In this document: positions 39,132 to 46,562 of the stretch, one piece after another
Position numbering within the stretch: position 1 is the stretch's first letter
Layout of the letters: each line of letters begins with the position of its first letter
NCBI RefSeq assembly: GCF_900101115.1
Contig: NZ_FNFU01000020.1
Coordinates: forward strand, 1 to 48,025
Reading direction: 5' to 3'
Origin: Cryobacterium psychrotolerans
Lineage (GTDB): Bacteria; Actinomycetota; Actinomycetes; Actinomycetales; Microbacteriaceae
DNA length: 48,025 nt
Notes under the pieces: model-generated
Seen by the model: the letters and a program-made list of their open reading frames with translations, nothing else
Told to the model about the DNA's origin: nothing
The model's database searches: none
Translations under genes and position numbers: made by a program

Positions 39132-39338
39132 CTACGGGTGACTCGCCGAATTGTTGTACGGTCCAACAGCTGGACCTCGACCGGCGCCCGCCGGGGGGAG
39201 CGTCACGAGGGACTCCGCGACGATCTCTTCCAGTACGGTCAGGTCGACCTTGCCGAGGTCGCCCAGGTAGAGGCATACGACACCCGCCCTGTGCGGGCCG
39301 AGACGCTCGAGCTGCGCGGCGTACGTTTTGCCGGCCAT
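39132..39338 (-). CDS. Small DUF1801-like protein (C-terminal half only)
   Basis: The 68-aa frame has an excellent ribosome site, AAGGAG six bases before its ATG at 39338, so it is probably translated. Residues 8-48 (LERLGPHRAGVVCLYLGDL...VDLTVLEEIVAESL) resemble the C-terminal part of DUF1801 proteins, including the one at 31951-32370. It lacks the N-terminal half and so is either a stand-alone short member or a remnant. The last 20 residues overlap the operator region of the GntR gene. Confidence 0.6.
   Translation of the reverse strand: MAGKTYAAQLERLGPHRAGVVCLYLGDLGKVDLTVLEEIVAESLVTLPPAGAGRGPAVGPYNNSASHP
39151..39161. promoter_or_regulatory. FadR-type operator upstream of the GntR gene
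   Basis: TTGTTGTACGG resembles the sites at 36723 and 36754 and is preceded by the same GAA triplet as the second site (GAATTGT). It lies about 20 bases upstream of a TAGAAT element for the leftward GntR gene, consistent with autoregulation. Confidence 0.5.
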
Positions 39339-39491
39339 CGCTGCTCCTTGTCGTCCGTTCCGCGAATGCTAATGCACAGGGGCCCGCGGGGACCATGGGC
39401 CGGCGAGGATTCCCAGCCCAGGCCCCGTGCGAGCCCGGGTGGGCGACGGATGTCCCCACCGCTGGGAGTTGCAGAGCGCCCGGATACGCCG

Positions 39492-39524
39492 GAAGGCCGG
39501 GAACCCCACGGGTTCCCGGCCTTC
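39492..39524 (-). terminator. Strong hairpin after the secreted-protein gene
   Basis: GAAGGCCGGGAACCC (39492-39506) and GGGTTCCCGGCCTTC (39510-39524) form a perfect 15-bp stem with a 3-base loop, 27 bases past the stop of the leftward gene at 39551. There is no U-tract, but position and stability support a terminator. Confidence 0.8.
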
Positions 39525-39550
39525 GGCAGTGTCAGCGGGTGAGACGGAGG

Positions 39551-40339
39551 CTAGTTTCCTCCGGTCTCGACCTCGGCGTGTGCGCCGCCGGTGGCGTGCG
39601 TGTCGGAGAGGATCCGCTCGGCGATCGTCTGGACGGTCTTGCCGTACTCGCCGGCCAGCGCCGACGTCTCGACGTCCTGCAGGGCGGCGGCGCGGTCGGC
39701 GTCGGACGCATCCTTCACCGCCGTCAGGTCGGTCTGCAGCGACTCCGGGAGCTTGTCGAAGAGCACCGGGTTGTCCAGGAGCTTCTGGGCGATCTTCTCC
39801 ACGGACTGGCCCTTCGCGCCGGCCTCCGCCTGGTCACCCTGGAGGACGGTTCGCAGGCCGTCCAGCGGGTGGGCGGGGTCGGCCTGGATCTCCTGGGCGA
39901 ACTCCTTCACCTGTTCGCCGTAGCCGCCGGCCAGTGCCGTGGCGGTGATCGTCGTGGCGAGCGTGGTGCGGTCGGCCTCGGATGCTTCCTTCAGGGAGGT
40001 CAGGTCGGTCTGCAGCTTCTCGGGCAGGCGCTCGAAGAGTGCCGCGTGGCCGGACAGGGTCTCGGCGACGTTCTGTGCCTTGTCGCCGATGTCCGTGCCT
40101 TCGGACAGGTCGGCGCGCAGCTCCACCTTCAGCGCGGCCAGGACGGCGCCCTTGGTCCCGGCGTGCACCGAAGAGCTGCTGCTCGACTCGGTGTCGGATG
40201 ACGCGTTCAGCGGCGCGGCGGTCGCGCCCTGGGCTCCAACGCCCAGCAGCGCGCCCGCGGCCAGGGCGGATGCGGCGCCAATGGCCACGCGCTTCGTGCG
40301 GGTGGCGGAGGTGCGGGTGGAGATCGTGTTCTTGTTCAT
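39551..40339 (-). CDS. Secreted protein with tandem duplicated domain, unknown function
   Basis: The 262-aa protein has a Sec-type signal (basic start, hydrophobic AIGAASALAAGALLGVGA, probable cleavage after about 42, TAA/APL), a serine-rich linker (50-57), then two related units of about 80-85 residues (about 72-150 and 160-244). They share LFxKLPExLQTDL, A-S-(E/D)-A-D-R and SALAG-(G/E)-YG cores. Both are predicted helical and acidic. No catalytic motif or known family is recognised. I start at 40339 (AAAGGAT upstream); the frame extends to 40495 without a site. It could be a cell-surface or stress-related protein; that is a guess. Confidence 0.8.
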   Translation of the reverse strand: MNKNTISTRTSATRTKRVAIGAASALAAGALLGVGAQGATAAPLNASSDTESSSSSSVHAGTKGAVLAALKVELRADLSEGTDIGDKAQNVAETLSGHAALFERLPEKLQTDLTSLKEASEADRTTLATTITATALAGGYGEQVKEFAQEIQADPAHPLDGLRTVLQGDQAEAGAKGQSVEKIAQKLLDNPVLFDKLPESLQTDLTAVKDASDADRAAALQDVETSALAGEYGKTVQTIAERILSDTHATGGAHAEVETGGN

Positions 40340-40636
40340 TGTGGATCCTTTCGATTGCCTGCGGCCCGTCCGGCGATGATCCGACGGGGGCCGCACGTGG
40401 TCACCCGGCGAGTTTAGGGACGCGCCGGATGCCGAGCCTCCGTGGATGCTGGGAGCCGCGAAAAACGGGCTGCCGCCGTACGCCGGGCGTTTCACCGCTC
40501 CCGCGGGAGAAATAGCCTCTGAGCTGGGACTACGGGAAGGCGTCCTGGCTCGTTCGGGCCCGGAGGCAGCGCACTGGTGACTGCGATTTTGCTCTGCGGG
40601 CGCGGTGCCCTACGACAGGCCGAACGAGACGTTCGC
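40340..40636. other. Intergenic region between the secreted-protein and Usp genes
   Basis: No credible gene is seen here. It must contain the promoter of the secreted-protein gene and the 3' end of the usp transcript. CTCCCGCGGGAG (40498-40509) is a perfect 12-bp palindrome that might be an operator, but nothing else supports it. Confidence 0.4.
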
Positions 40637-41500
40637 TCAGGTTTCCGGCGGCGCGCTGATGACGATCGTCGGCGACACGATGTTCAGCACGAGCGCGTGG
40701 CTCACCGACCCCAGCAGGAGGCGTTCGACCCCGTGCAGGCCGTGGTTGCCCACGACGAGCACAGCCGCGCCGCGGGAGGCTTCCAGCAGGGCCGGCTGCG
40801 GTGGGCCGTGCATCAGCGTGCCCCGCACCGGGAGCTCGGGCCAGGCATCCGTCACCTTCGTCACGGATTCATTCAGGATCTGCTGGTGAGTGTCCTCGAG
40901 GGAATCGAGGAAGTCCTGGCTCGGCACGGGGTCCAGGGAATCCGGGCCCTGCCAGACCGGGGGCTCCTGCCAGGCGTGGATGATGCGGAGCGGCTGGTGG
41001 GACCGGCTCGCATGCTCCGCGGCGAACGCCACGGCGGCGTCGGAGGCCGTCGATCCGTCGATGCCGACGACCACTCCTGACCGGGTCGCACTGTCGGTCT
41101 CCGGCACGATCGCGACCGGGCCGCGTGCGCTCGCGGCGAGCCGTGCGCCCACCGACCACTCGAATCGCAGCTTCGAGCCCTCGCGCCGGTGCGTCCCGAC
41201 GACGACGAGCCGGTTCGGTGCAGAGCGCCGTCGGAGTTCGCCGATCGGGTCGCCCCGCACGAATTCGGATTCCACGCGCAGGTCCGGATGCGCCAGCCGC
41301 ACCTCGGCCGCGGCATCCTCGAGCGCCGCCCGCGCCGCATCGACCATGGAGTCGTCGACGATGTAGTCCGTGATTCCGATGGAGTCTTCCAGGACGCGCA
41401 CGAGCGTGAGATCACCGCCGGACGCCCACCGGGCCGCCCACTCGAGGGCGGAGCGCGCCGGCGCCGAGCCGTCCCAGGCCACGATCGTCGTCTCAGTCAT
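40637..41500 (-). CDS. Universal stress protein with two Usp domains
   Basis: The 287-aa cytosolic protein contains two UspA domains (about 1-140 and 142-287). The second has the ATP-binding G-2x-G-9x-G(S) motif VVGNHGLHGVERLLLGSVSH; the first has the more divergent VVGTHRREGSKLRFEWSVG, so nucleotide binding there is less certain. Tandem Usp proteins in actinobacteria are linked to hypoxia and stationary-phase survival. GGGAGGAC lies right before the ATG at 41500. It stands as a single gene. Confidence 0.92.
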   Translation of the reverse strand: MTETTIVAWDGSAPARSALEWAARWASGGDLTLVRVLEDSIGITDYIVDDSMVDAARAALEDAAAEVRLAHPDLRVESEFVRGDPIGELRRRSAPNRLVVVGTHRREGSKLRFEWSVGARLAASARGPVAIVPETDSATRSGVVVGIDGSTASDAAVAFAAEHASRSHQPLRIIHAWQEPPVWQGPDSLDPVPSQDFLDSLEDTHQQILNESVTKVTDAWPELPVRGTLMHGPPQPALLEASRGAAVLVVGNHGLHGVERLLLGSVSHALVLNIVSPTIVISAPPET

Positions 41501-41537
41501 GTTGTCCTCCCGAGCACGACACTACGCGCCATCGGCC

Positions 41538-42554
41538 TCAGCGGAGCGGAGAAAGCCGGGCGAAGAAGTTCGGTTCCTCGCACGCCTGGCCGCCGGCGAG
41601 GTTGAGGCACTGGTCGAGGTAGGAAGGGAACGGCTCGGTATCGGTCGACCCGAACCAGCGAGTGTAGAAGCGCCAGAAGTTCAGGTTGCCAAACGCCGAG
41701 CAGGAATCCCCGTCGGTGCCCGGCCGGGCCAGCAGCGCGGAATTGGGCTGGTACGGCGTGTAGTTGTACAGGTTCGCGGTGGCCTGGTTCTGAATCCCTA
41801 CCGGCTCGGCGCCGCACGCGGCATCCGGGTGGAAGCCCACGTCGACCGTGCCGATCTTGTAGGCGCGCTCCGGCTCCTGGGTGTACTGGCGGAATTGCCA
41901 GGCCGCGCGGTAGACCTGATTGAAGAACCCGAAGTACCGGGCGTCGCAGTCGGCCGTGTCGGGGCAGGCGTAGCCGGTGGCGCGCAGATAACCGGATGCG
42001 GTCGGCCGGGTGATCAGGGATTGTTCCTTCTGCATCAGCACGAGCAGCACCCGGGGGCTGATCGTGCAGGCTCGGGCGACCTTGGCGATGATGCGGCTGG
42101 CCGGCTCGTTGCGGGCGGCGGCATAGCGCGTGCAGTGGCCGGAGCCCTGGTTCGGCTGGGCGGTCGTGCTTTCGCGGTACTCCCAGAGGCAGCTCGAGCT
42201 ATCGGCGGGGGAGCACGTGCGCGCCTCGAGGAAGGCCTGGATTTCCTCTTCCGTCATGGCCGAGGGGTTGAAGAAGTTGTAGTCGCTGATGATCAACCCG
42301 GGGTTGAACGCGACGGGGGCGGCGCGCTCCTCGGCGCGGTCCACGGCCGCGGGCACCGCCAGCGCGGCAACGAGTGCCACCAGCATGGCGACGGCAATCA
42401 GCACCGGCGCGCGCCACCGGCGCCGGGGCGGCGCGGGCACCCGCCGCCGTGTCGTGGACCTGGCGGGCGCGCTGCGTCGGGGCGTGGTTGCCGCGGGCGC
42501 CCTGCGTCGGGGCGTGGCGGGCGCTCGCCGACGAGGCCTGCCGGAAGAGCTCAT
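41538..42554 (-). CDS. Membrane-anchored extracytoplasmic protein of unknown function
   Basis: The 338-aa protein starts with an unusual Arg/Pro/Ala-rich cytosolic tail of about 48 residues containing TPRRRAPA-type repeats. One transmembrane helix (about 50-70) and a conserved extracytoplasmic domain follow. The domain has FNPGLIISDYNFF, LLVLMQKEQSLIT, YACPDTADCDARYFGFFNQVY, YTPYQPNSALL and GNLNFWRFYTRWFG, plus several cysteines. The same domain occurs in many actinobacterial surface proteins, sometimes labelled hemagglutinin; QKEQSLIT might be a lysozyme-like active site, which is a guess. AGGG lies eight bases before the ATG. Confidence 0.75.
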   Translation of the reverse strand: MSSSGRPRRRAPATPRRRAPAATTPRRSAPARSTTRRRVPAPPRRRWRAPVLIAVAMLVALVAALAVPAAVDRAEERAAPVAFNPGLIISDYNFFNPSAMTEEEIQAFLEARTCSPADSSSCLWEYRESTTAQPNQGSGHCTRYAAARNEPASRIIAKVARACTISPRVLLVLMQKEQSLITRPTASGYLRATGYACPDTADCDARYFGFFNQVYRAAWQFRQYTQEPERAYKIGTVDVGFHPDAACGAEPVGIQNQATANLYNYTPYQPNSALLARPGTDGDSCSAFGNLNFWRFYTRWFGSTDTEPFPSYLDQCLNLAGGQACEEPNFFARLSPLR

Positions 42555-42679
42555 AAGCCGACCCTACCGGGGACCGGTCGCAGCGTGCTGGGAGCCGACG
42601 GCGCTCAAGGCAAGGGCCAGGTCGTTCAGGAGCGGGCGATCCGCGCCCATGCCGCCGCGGCCGAGCACCTCCTGGAGTC

Positions 42680-42769
42680 GATCGCCCGGGGTGAGCGGTT
42701 GAGATGCGGAGAAACACCCTTCGTTGGGACGCTGAAGGTTGTTTCTCCGCAACTGAACTGGATTGCCGG
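42680..42769. repeat. 90-bp direct repeat (right-hand partner at 44539) containing palindrome copy C
   Basis: This segment is almost identical (I count 5 differences in 90) to 44539-44628 in the same orientation. At its core is palindrome copy C: left arm from GGTTGAGATGCGGAGAAA (42697) to ACCCTTC (42722), 11-base loop (42723-42733), right arm GAAGGTT...CCGCAACTGAACT (42734-42759), a 26-position stem with a few mismatches. It lies just downstream of the glucoamylase-like gene. Confidence 0.9.
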
Positions 42770-42804
42770 CGGATGCCGGCGCAGGAGCGCGGGCGTTGGC
42801 GTGG

Positions 42805-44406
42805 TCAGGCGATGATGCCGGCGCCGAATTCCTCGATCGAAATCAGCGGCTTGATGGTGTCCTGCACGGCCCCGCGCGTGAAGTTGCGACGGATGACGTC
42901 GCCGCAGAAGACGTTCCCGATGGCGCCGAGAACCATCGCCTGGTCGAGCGAGAGGTAACGCCGGGCAACCAGGCCGGATTTCACGGCCACGGCGTCGTAG
43001 AAGCCGCCGTCACCGTACGCCTTCAGCTCTCGTTCGATCTTGACGAGGTTGTCGAAGGCCTGCCGCGGTTCGTATTGCATCGCCAGGAACGCCGCGTGCG
43101 GGGTGACGACACCGTCGCCCCAGGCCGGGGCGGGGCTCGTGCCTTCCCGGCAGCCCGCGAAGCCGCCGTCGTAGTGGGTGCGTTCCATGTCCGACACGTA
43201 GCCGTCCGGGTTCATCCCGATCGCCTCGACGCCCCACTCGCTGTAGCCGCCGCCCGGGCGGCTCGCCGGCGAGAAGCCCCAGTACCCGTACTTCGCGTCG
43301 TCCATCCCGAACTCGCGCTGGGCTCGAACGGTGAGCGGGTGGTTGACGCCCCAGGCCTTTGGTGCCCAGGCGGCCTCCGGCACGAATAGGTCGGGCATGA
43401 GCGCCTCGAACATGTCGCCGCCCCAGCTCGGCACGATGTGCATGCCGCGGTAGGCGAAGGCGCCCTCGAAGACGTCGATGCCGTGGTAGGTCTGGTGGTC
43501 GCCGACGGGCTTCTGCTCGAGCCAGGACCAGTCACAGGTGTCCGGGAAGACCCGCTGGGTGGCGAAGTAGTGGGCCGCGGGGATCTGGCCGCGGGAGATG
43601 CCGATGTAGCTGGCGATGCGCGGCTCGCTGTTGTGGATGTCGTAGTGGTTGAGCGTGTAGAACACGTCGGGCCCGTTGCCGAGGTAGTTGCCCTCGGCGG
43701 TGTTGACCGCCGGCTTGACGTCCCAAAAGCCGCCCCGGAGCAGGCCGGCCCCGATGCCCGGACGGGCATCCTTGTTGTAGAACATGCCGAAGTTCATTTT
43801 CTTCAGGATGCCGTTTGCCAGCCTGGCCGTGCGGGGCTCCGCGTTGCGCACCACCATGAGCGCGGCGGCGAACCAGCCGTTGTCGACGCTGGAGAGGAAC
43901 GGGTAGACGGTGTTGCCGTCCTCCGGCCACGTGGTCACGACGTCGCCGGTGGCTTCGTCATACCAGTTGTAGAACATCCCGCTGGGCTCGTGGTGCTTCA
44001 GGCGCGCCATGGTGGTCAGCGTTCGGGTCAGCCGTTCGAGGCATTCGCCGGCGCTGATGATGCCGAGCTCGCGCGCGACGACCGCGCTCCAGAGGTAGCC
44101 GCCGATGTTCGTCGGGGAGGTGTAGCCGCTGCGCCGGGGCTCGTTCACGGGGCCGCTGATGTTGTCGGCGGGCAGCCCGGTCACCGGGTCGGTCATCGCG
44201 ACGAGGGAGGCCCACGTGTCGCGGGCCCATCGCTGGAGCGTGCCGCGGTCGACGCCGGCTGAGGTCCCGGATGCGAACGGGGAGGCGTGCGCCGGCGTGG
44301 TCTGCGCGGTGGCCAGGCCGACCGCGGTGACGGCCGCGCCGCCGACCAGGAACTGTCGGCGGGTGGCGGCGAGCGTCGCCGCGGTGAAAGCAGGAATGGT
44401 TGTCAT
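42805..44406 (-). CDS. Tat-exported glucoamylase-like/DUF3131 family glycoside-processing protein
   Basis: The 533-aa product has a twin-arginine signal (ATRRQFLVGGAAVTAVGLA, then AHASP) and should be folded before export. Conserved blocks TSPTNIGGYLWSAVVARELG, FYNWYDEATGD, LSSVDNGWFAAALMVV, PSWGGDMFEALMPDLF and GDGVVTPHAAFLAMQYEP match the glucoamylase-like (alpha/alpha)6-barrel family that includes beta-1,2-glucanases and the central domain of cyclic beta-1,2-glucan synthase. Substrate is uncertain. The start at 44406 fits the Tat signal; longer open frame to 44787 is not coding. A LacI-type operator lies in its promoter and 90-bp direct repeats bracket the gene. Confidence 0.82.
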   Translation of the reverse strand: MTTIPAFTAATLAATRRQFLVGGAAVTAVGLATAQTTPAHASPFASGTSAGVDRGTLQRWARDTWASLVAMTDPVTGLPADNISGPVNEPRRSGYTSPTNIGGYLWSAVVARELGIISAGECLERLTRTLTTMARLKHHEPSGMFYNWYDEATGDVVTTWPEDGNTVYPFLSSVDNGWFAAALMVVRNAEPRTARLANGILKKMNFGMFYNKDARPGIGAGLLRGGFWDVKPAVNTAEGNYLGNGPDVFYTLNHYDIHNSEPRIASYIGISRGQIPAAHYFATQRVFPDTCDWSWLEQKPVGDHQTYHGIDVFEGAFAYRGMHIVPSWGGDMFEALMPDLFVPEAAWAPKAWGVNHPLTVRAQREFGMDDAKYGYWGFSPASRPGGGYSEWGVEAIGMNPDGYVSDMERTHYDGGFAGCREGTSPAPAWGDGVVTPHAAFLAMQYEPRQAFDNLVKIERELKAYGDGGFYDAVAVKSGLVARRYLSLDQAMVLGAIGNVFCGDVIRRNFTRGAVQDTIKPLISIEEFGAGIIA

Positions 44407-44455
44407 GGCGGTGCAGATCCTTCGTGTCGTCGTTGACGTTCGTGACTGACCCCCG

Positions 44456-44484
44456 AGTGTAAGCGCATACAAATGCCCGTGCAA
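44456..44484 (-). promoter_or_regulatory. Promoter with LacI-type operator for the glucoamylase-like gene
   Basis: On the minus strand TTGCAC (44484-44479) and TACACT (44461-44456) are 17 bases apart. Between and over the -10 lies the operator TGTAAGCGCATACA (44458-44471), palindromic except for one pair and centred on CG as in LacI-family sites. This implies sugar-responsive repression by a regulator not encoded here. Confidence 0.7.
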
Positions 44485-44538
44485 CCTTTTCCCGCGCTCT
44501 GCGGGCGTCGCTGAGCAGCGGGATGCCAGCGCCAGGCA

Positions 44539-44628
44539 GATCGCCCGGGGTGAGAGGTTGAGATGCGGAGAAACACCCTTCGTTGCGACGCTGAAGGTTC
44601 GTTGTCCGCAACTGAACTGGATTGCCGG
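44539..44628. repeat. 90-bp direct repeat (partner of 42680) containing palindrome copy D
   Basis: Near-identical to 42680-42769. The palindrome core has its left arm at 44556-44581 (GGTTGAGATGCGGAGAAA...ACCCTTC), an 11-base loop GTTGCGACGCT (44582-44592), and its right arm at 44593-44618. The right arm has diverged slightly (CGTTG for GTTTC), weakening the stem. It lies upstream of the glucoamylase-like gene, between it and the divergent SHOCT gene. Confidence 0.9.
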
Positions 44629-44785
44629 GTGACGCCAGGATCTGACGGGCGGTCGGCTTGTCTTTGTCGGCCGCACCCGGCCCGCGGGCGATGTCTCCTG
44701 CATCCCAGCCCTGCGCGGGGAGCCTGTCAAGGCCGGCGAGGGAGTAACGTCGTCGTCATCAGGGAAAGAGCGAGAGGAGACCGAC
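44629..44785. other. Intergenic region before the SHOCT-multicopper oxidase operon
   Basis: No gene is seen. It should hold the promoter for the SHOCT gene; TAACGT (44745-44750) is a possible -10, but no -35 stands at standard spacing. No CsoR-type C-rich/G-rich operator is visible here. Confidence 0.35.
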
Positions 44786-45037
44786 ATGATGTGGGGCTAT
44801 GGAGGCGGTTTTGACTGGATGTGGCTCCTCGGGCTGCTGCTCGTCGCGGGCATTGCGCTGCTCGTCGTGCTGATCGTGCGGCTGTCCGCCGGCAGCGGCC
44901 GTGGCGGACCGCCCGGCTACGGAACTTCGTCCGGCCGGACTCGCGCTCGCGAGATCCTCGGCGAACGATTCGCGAAGGGGGAGCTGACCGCCGACCAGTA
45001 CCGCGAACAGCTCCGGGTGCTCGACGAGGACCGGTGA
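44786..45037 (+). CDS. Small SHOCT-domain membrane protein
   Basis: The 83-aa protein has a Gly/Trp-rich start (MMWGYGGGFDWMW), one transmembrane helix (about 13-33), a Gly-rich linker, and a C-terminal SHOCT motif (AREILGERFAKGELTADQYREQLRVL). SHOCT proteins are short and of unclear function but often accompany copper and envelope genes. AGGAGA lies five bases before the ATG. The stop overlaps the multicopper oxidase start as TGATG. Confidence 0.85.
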   Translation: MMWGYGGGFDWMWLLGLLLVAGIALLVVLIVRLSAGSGRGGPPGYGTSSGRTRAREILGERFAKGELTADQYREQLRVLDEDR

Positions 45038-46485
45038 TGCAACCGATCAGCCGTCGCGGCATCCTGCTCCTGGGCGGACTCGGCGTTACGGCCACCGCGG
45101 TCGGCGGCGCCGGCCTGCTCTGGGGCTCCAGCGTCCGGACTCCGCCCGGGCCGCGGTTCGCCGAGCCGACCGAGCTGGCCAGCAAGGCCGGCCGGCTCAG
45201 GGTTCGTTTGACGGCGGCCGGCGGCCGGGTTCGGCTCGGCGACCGGGACGCGAGCGCCCTGACCTTCAACGGGGGAATTCCGGGGCCCACGCTTCGCCTG
45301 AAGGCGGGGGACCGGCTCAGCGTGCGGCTGCGGAACGAACTCCAGGACCCCACCAACCTGCACGTGCACGGGCTCCACGTCTCGCCGGAGGGCTCGGGGG
45401 ACAACCCGTTCGTCATGGTGGAGCCGGGGGATGCCTTCGACTATGAGTACGAGCTGCCCGCCGATCATCCGCCCGGGGTGTACTGGTATCACCCGCATCA
45501 CCACGGCACGGTCGCCGACCAGGTCGCCGGCGGACTGTTCGGGGCCATCATCGTCGAGGATCCCGAACCCATCGAGGCGGCCAGGGAGCGCCTGCTGCTG
45601 ATCTCGGACGTCAGCCTGGACGGCTCGGGGCAGATCGCCGACGTCTCGCCGATGGCCCGGATGCTCGGCCGTGAAGGCGACCTCGTGCTCGTCAACGGCC
45701 GGCTCACCCCCCGGCTCGCCGCGCGCCCGGGCGAACGTGAACGATGGCGGGTCGTGAACGCCTGCGTGTCCCGGTACCTGCGGCTGCGGCTCGACGGAGC
45801 GCGGCTGCAACTGATCGGCATCGACTCCGGCCGCTTCAGCAGCCCGCGGGACGTGGACGAAGTGCTGCTGGCCCCCGGGAACCGGGCGGACCTGCTCGTC
45901 ACCACCACCGCCGGCACGGCGTCCCTGCGCGCCGCGCCCTACGACCGGGGCGACGCCGGCGGAATGATGGGCGGCGGGTCACCGGGCACCCTCTCGGGCG
46001 CCGTGCTGCTGGCGACCCTGGCGGTTGAGGGTGAAGCCGTCCCGGCCCTGCCCGAGGTCTCCGCCCAGCCGGCGCCGCGCGACCTCCGCTCCGCCCCCGT
46101 GACGGCCCGGCGCGAATTGACCTTCGCCATGGGCATGGGGGCAGGAATGGGCGGCGGCATGATGAGCTTCACCATCAACGGCCGGGAGTTCGATGCCGGC
46201 CGGGTGGACACGACGGCCGCCGAGGGCAGCGTCGAGGAGTGGACGCTGGTCAACGACAGTCCGATGGATCACCCGGTGCACCTGCACGTGTGGCCGATGC
46301 AGCTGATCGAGGTGAACGGGCGCGAGGTGGAAGCCGTGCCGCGGCAGGACGTCGTGAACGTGCCGGCGCGAAGCCGGGTGCGGGTGCGCATCGCCTTCGA
46401 TCGCTTCACCGGCCGCTCGGTCTACCACTGCCACATCCTGGACCACGAGGACAACGGCATGATGGGTGTCATCGAGGTGCGCTGA
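45037..46485 (+). CDS. Tat-exported multicopper oxidase (CueO/bilirubin-oxidase-like)
   Basis: The 482-aa enzyme has a Tat signal (ISRRGILLLGGLGV) and the four copper-binding motifs: LHVHGLH, WYHPHHHG, HPVHLHVW and HCHILDHEDNGMM, the last holding the type 1 cysteine and axial methionine. Methionine-rich stretches (GGMMGGGS; MGMGAGMGGGMM) may bind Cu(I). It probably oxidises cuprous ions outside the cell, lowering toxicity. The ATG overlaps the SHOCT stop; a longer frame from 44821 is inside that gene. Its stop codon lies in a duplicated 16-bp unit. Confidence 0.92.
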   Translation: MQPISRRGILLLGGLGVTATAVGGAGLLWGSSVRTPPGPRFAEPTELASKAGRLRVRLTAAGGRVRLGDRDASALTFNGGIPGPTLRLKAGDRLSVRLRNELQDPTNLHVHGLHVSPEGSGDNPFVMVEPGDAFDYEYELPADHPPGVYWYHPHHHGTVADQVAGGLFGAIIVEDPEPIEAARERLLLISDVSLDGSGQIADVSPMARMLGREGDLVLVNGRLTPRLAARPGERERWRVVNACVSRYLRLRLDGARLQLIGIDSGRFSSPRDVDEVLLAPGNRADLLVTTTAGTASLRAAPYDRGDAGGMMGGGSPGTLSGAVLLATLAVEGEAVPALPEVSAQPAPRDLRSAPVTARRELTFAMGMGAGMGGGMMSFTINGREFDAGRVDTTAAEGSVEEWTLVNDSPMDHPVHLHVWPMQLIEVNGREVEAVPRQDVVNVPARSRVRVRIAFDRFTGRSVYHCHILDHEDNGMMGVIEVR

Positions 46486-46545
46486 CATCGAGGTGCGCTG
46501 ACGTGGGCTGATGTGCGCTGACGTGGGCCGCGCTGACGTGGGTGC
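46470..46545. repeat. 16-bp duplication at the oxidase stop codon, followed by degenerate repeats
   Basis: CATCGAGGTGCGCTGA occurs twice in tandem (46470-46485 and 46486-46501). The first copy ends on the oxidase stop, so the second carries a spare stop. GCGCTGACGTGGG-like words then recur about three times to 46545. This resembles the 16-17 bp arrays at 87-214 and 32511-32561. Confidence 0.85.
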
Positions 46546-46562
46546 GCGCGGCCGCCGGCTGG

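Noticed and set aside
40498..40509. CTCCCGCGGGAG as a regulatory operator
   Set aside because: A single 12-bp GC palindrome is expected by chance in this composition and no promoter boxes align with it.
42564..42752. Small open frames reading EGCFSASQPL or similar near 4228, 14073, 42564, 42704, 43958 and 44563
   Set aside because: All arise from the same palindromic repeat read in different frames; they are repeat artefacts, not genes.
43010..44262. Several frames overlapping the glucoamylase-like gene on both strands
   Set aside because: The minus-strand frame with the Tat signal and conserved family blocks explains the region; the others lack start sites and motifs.
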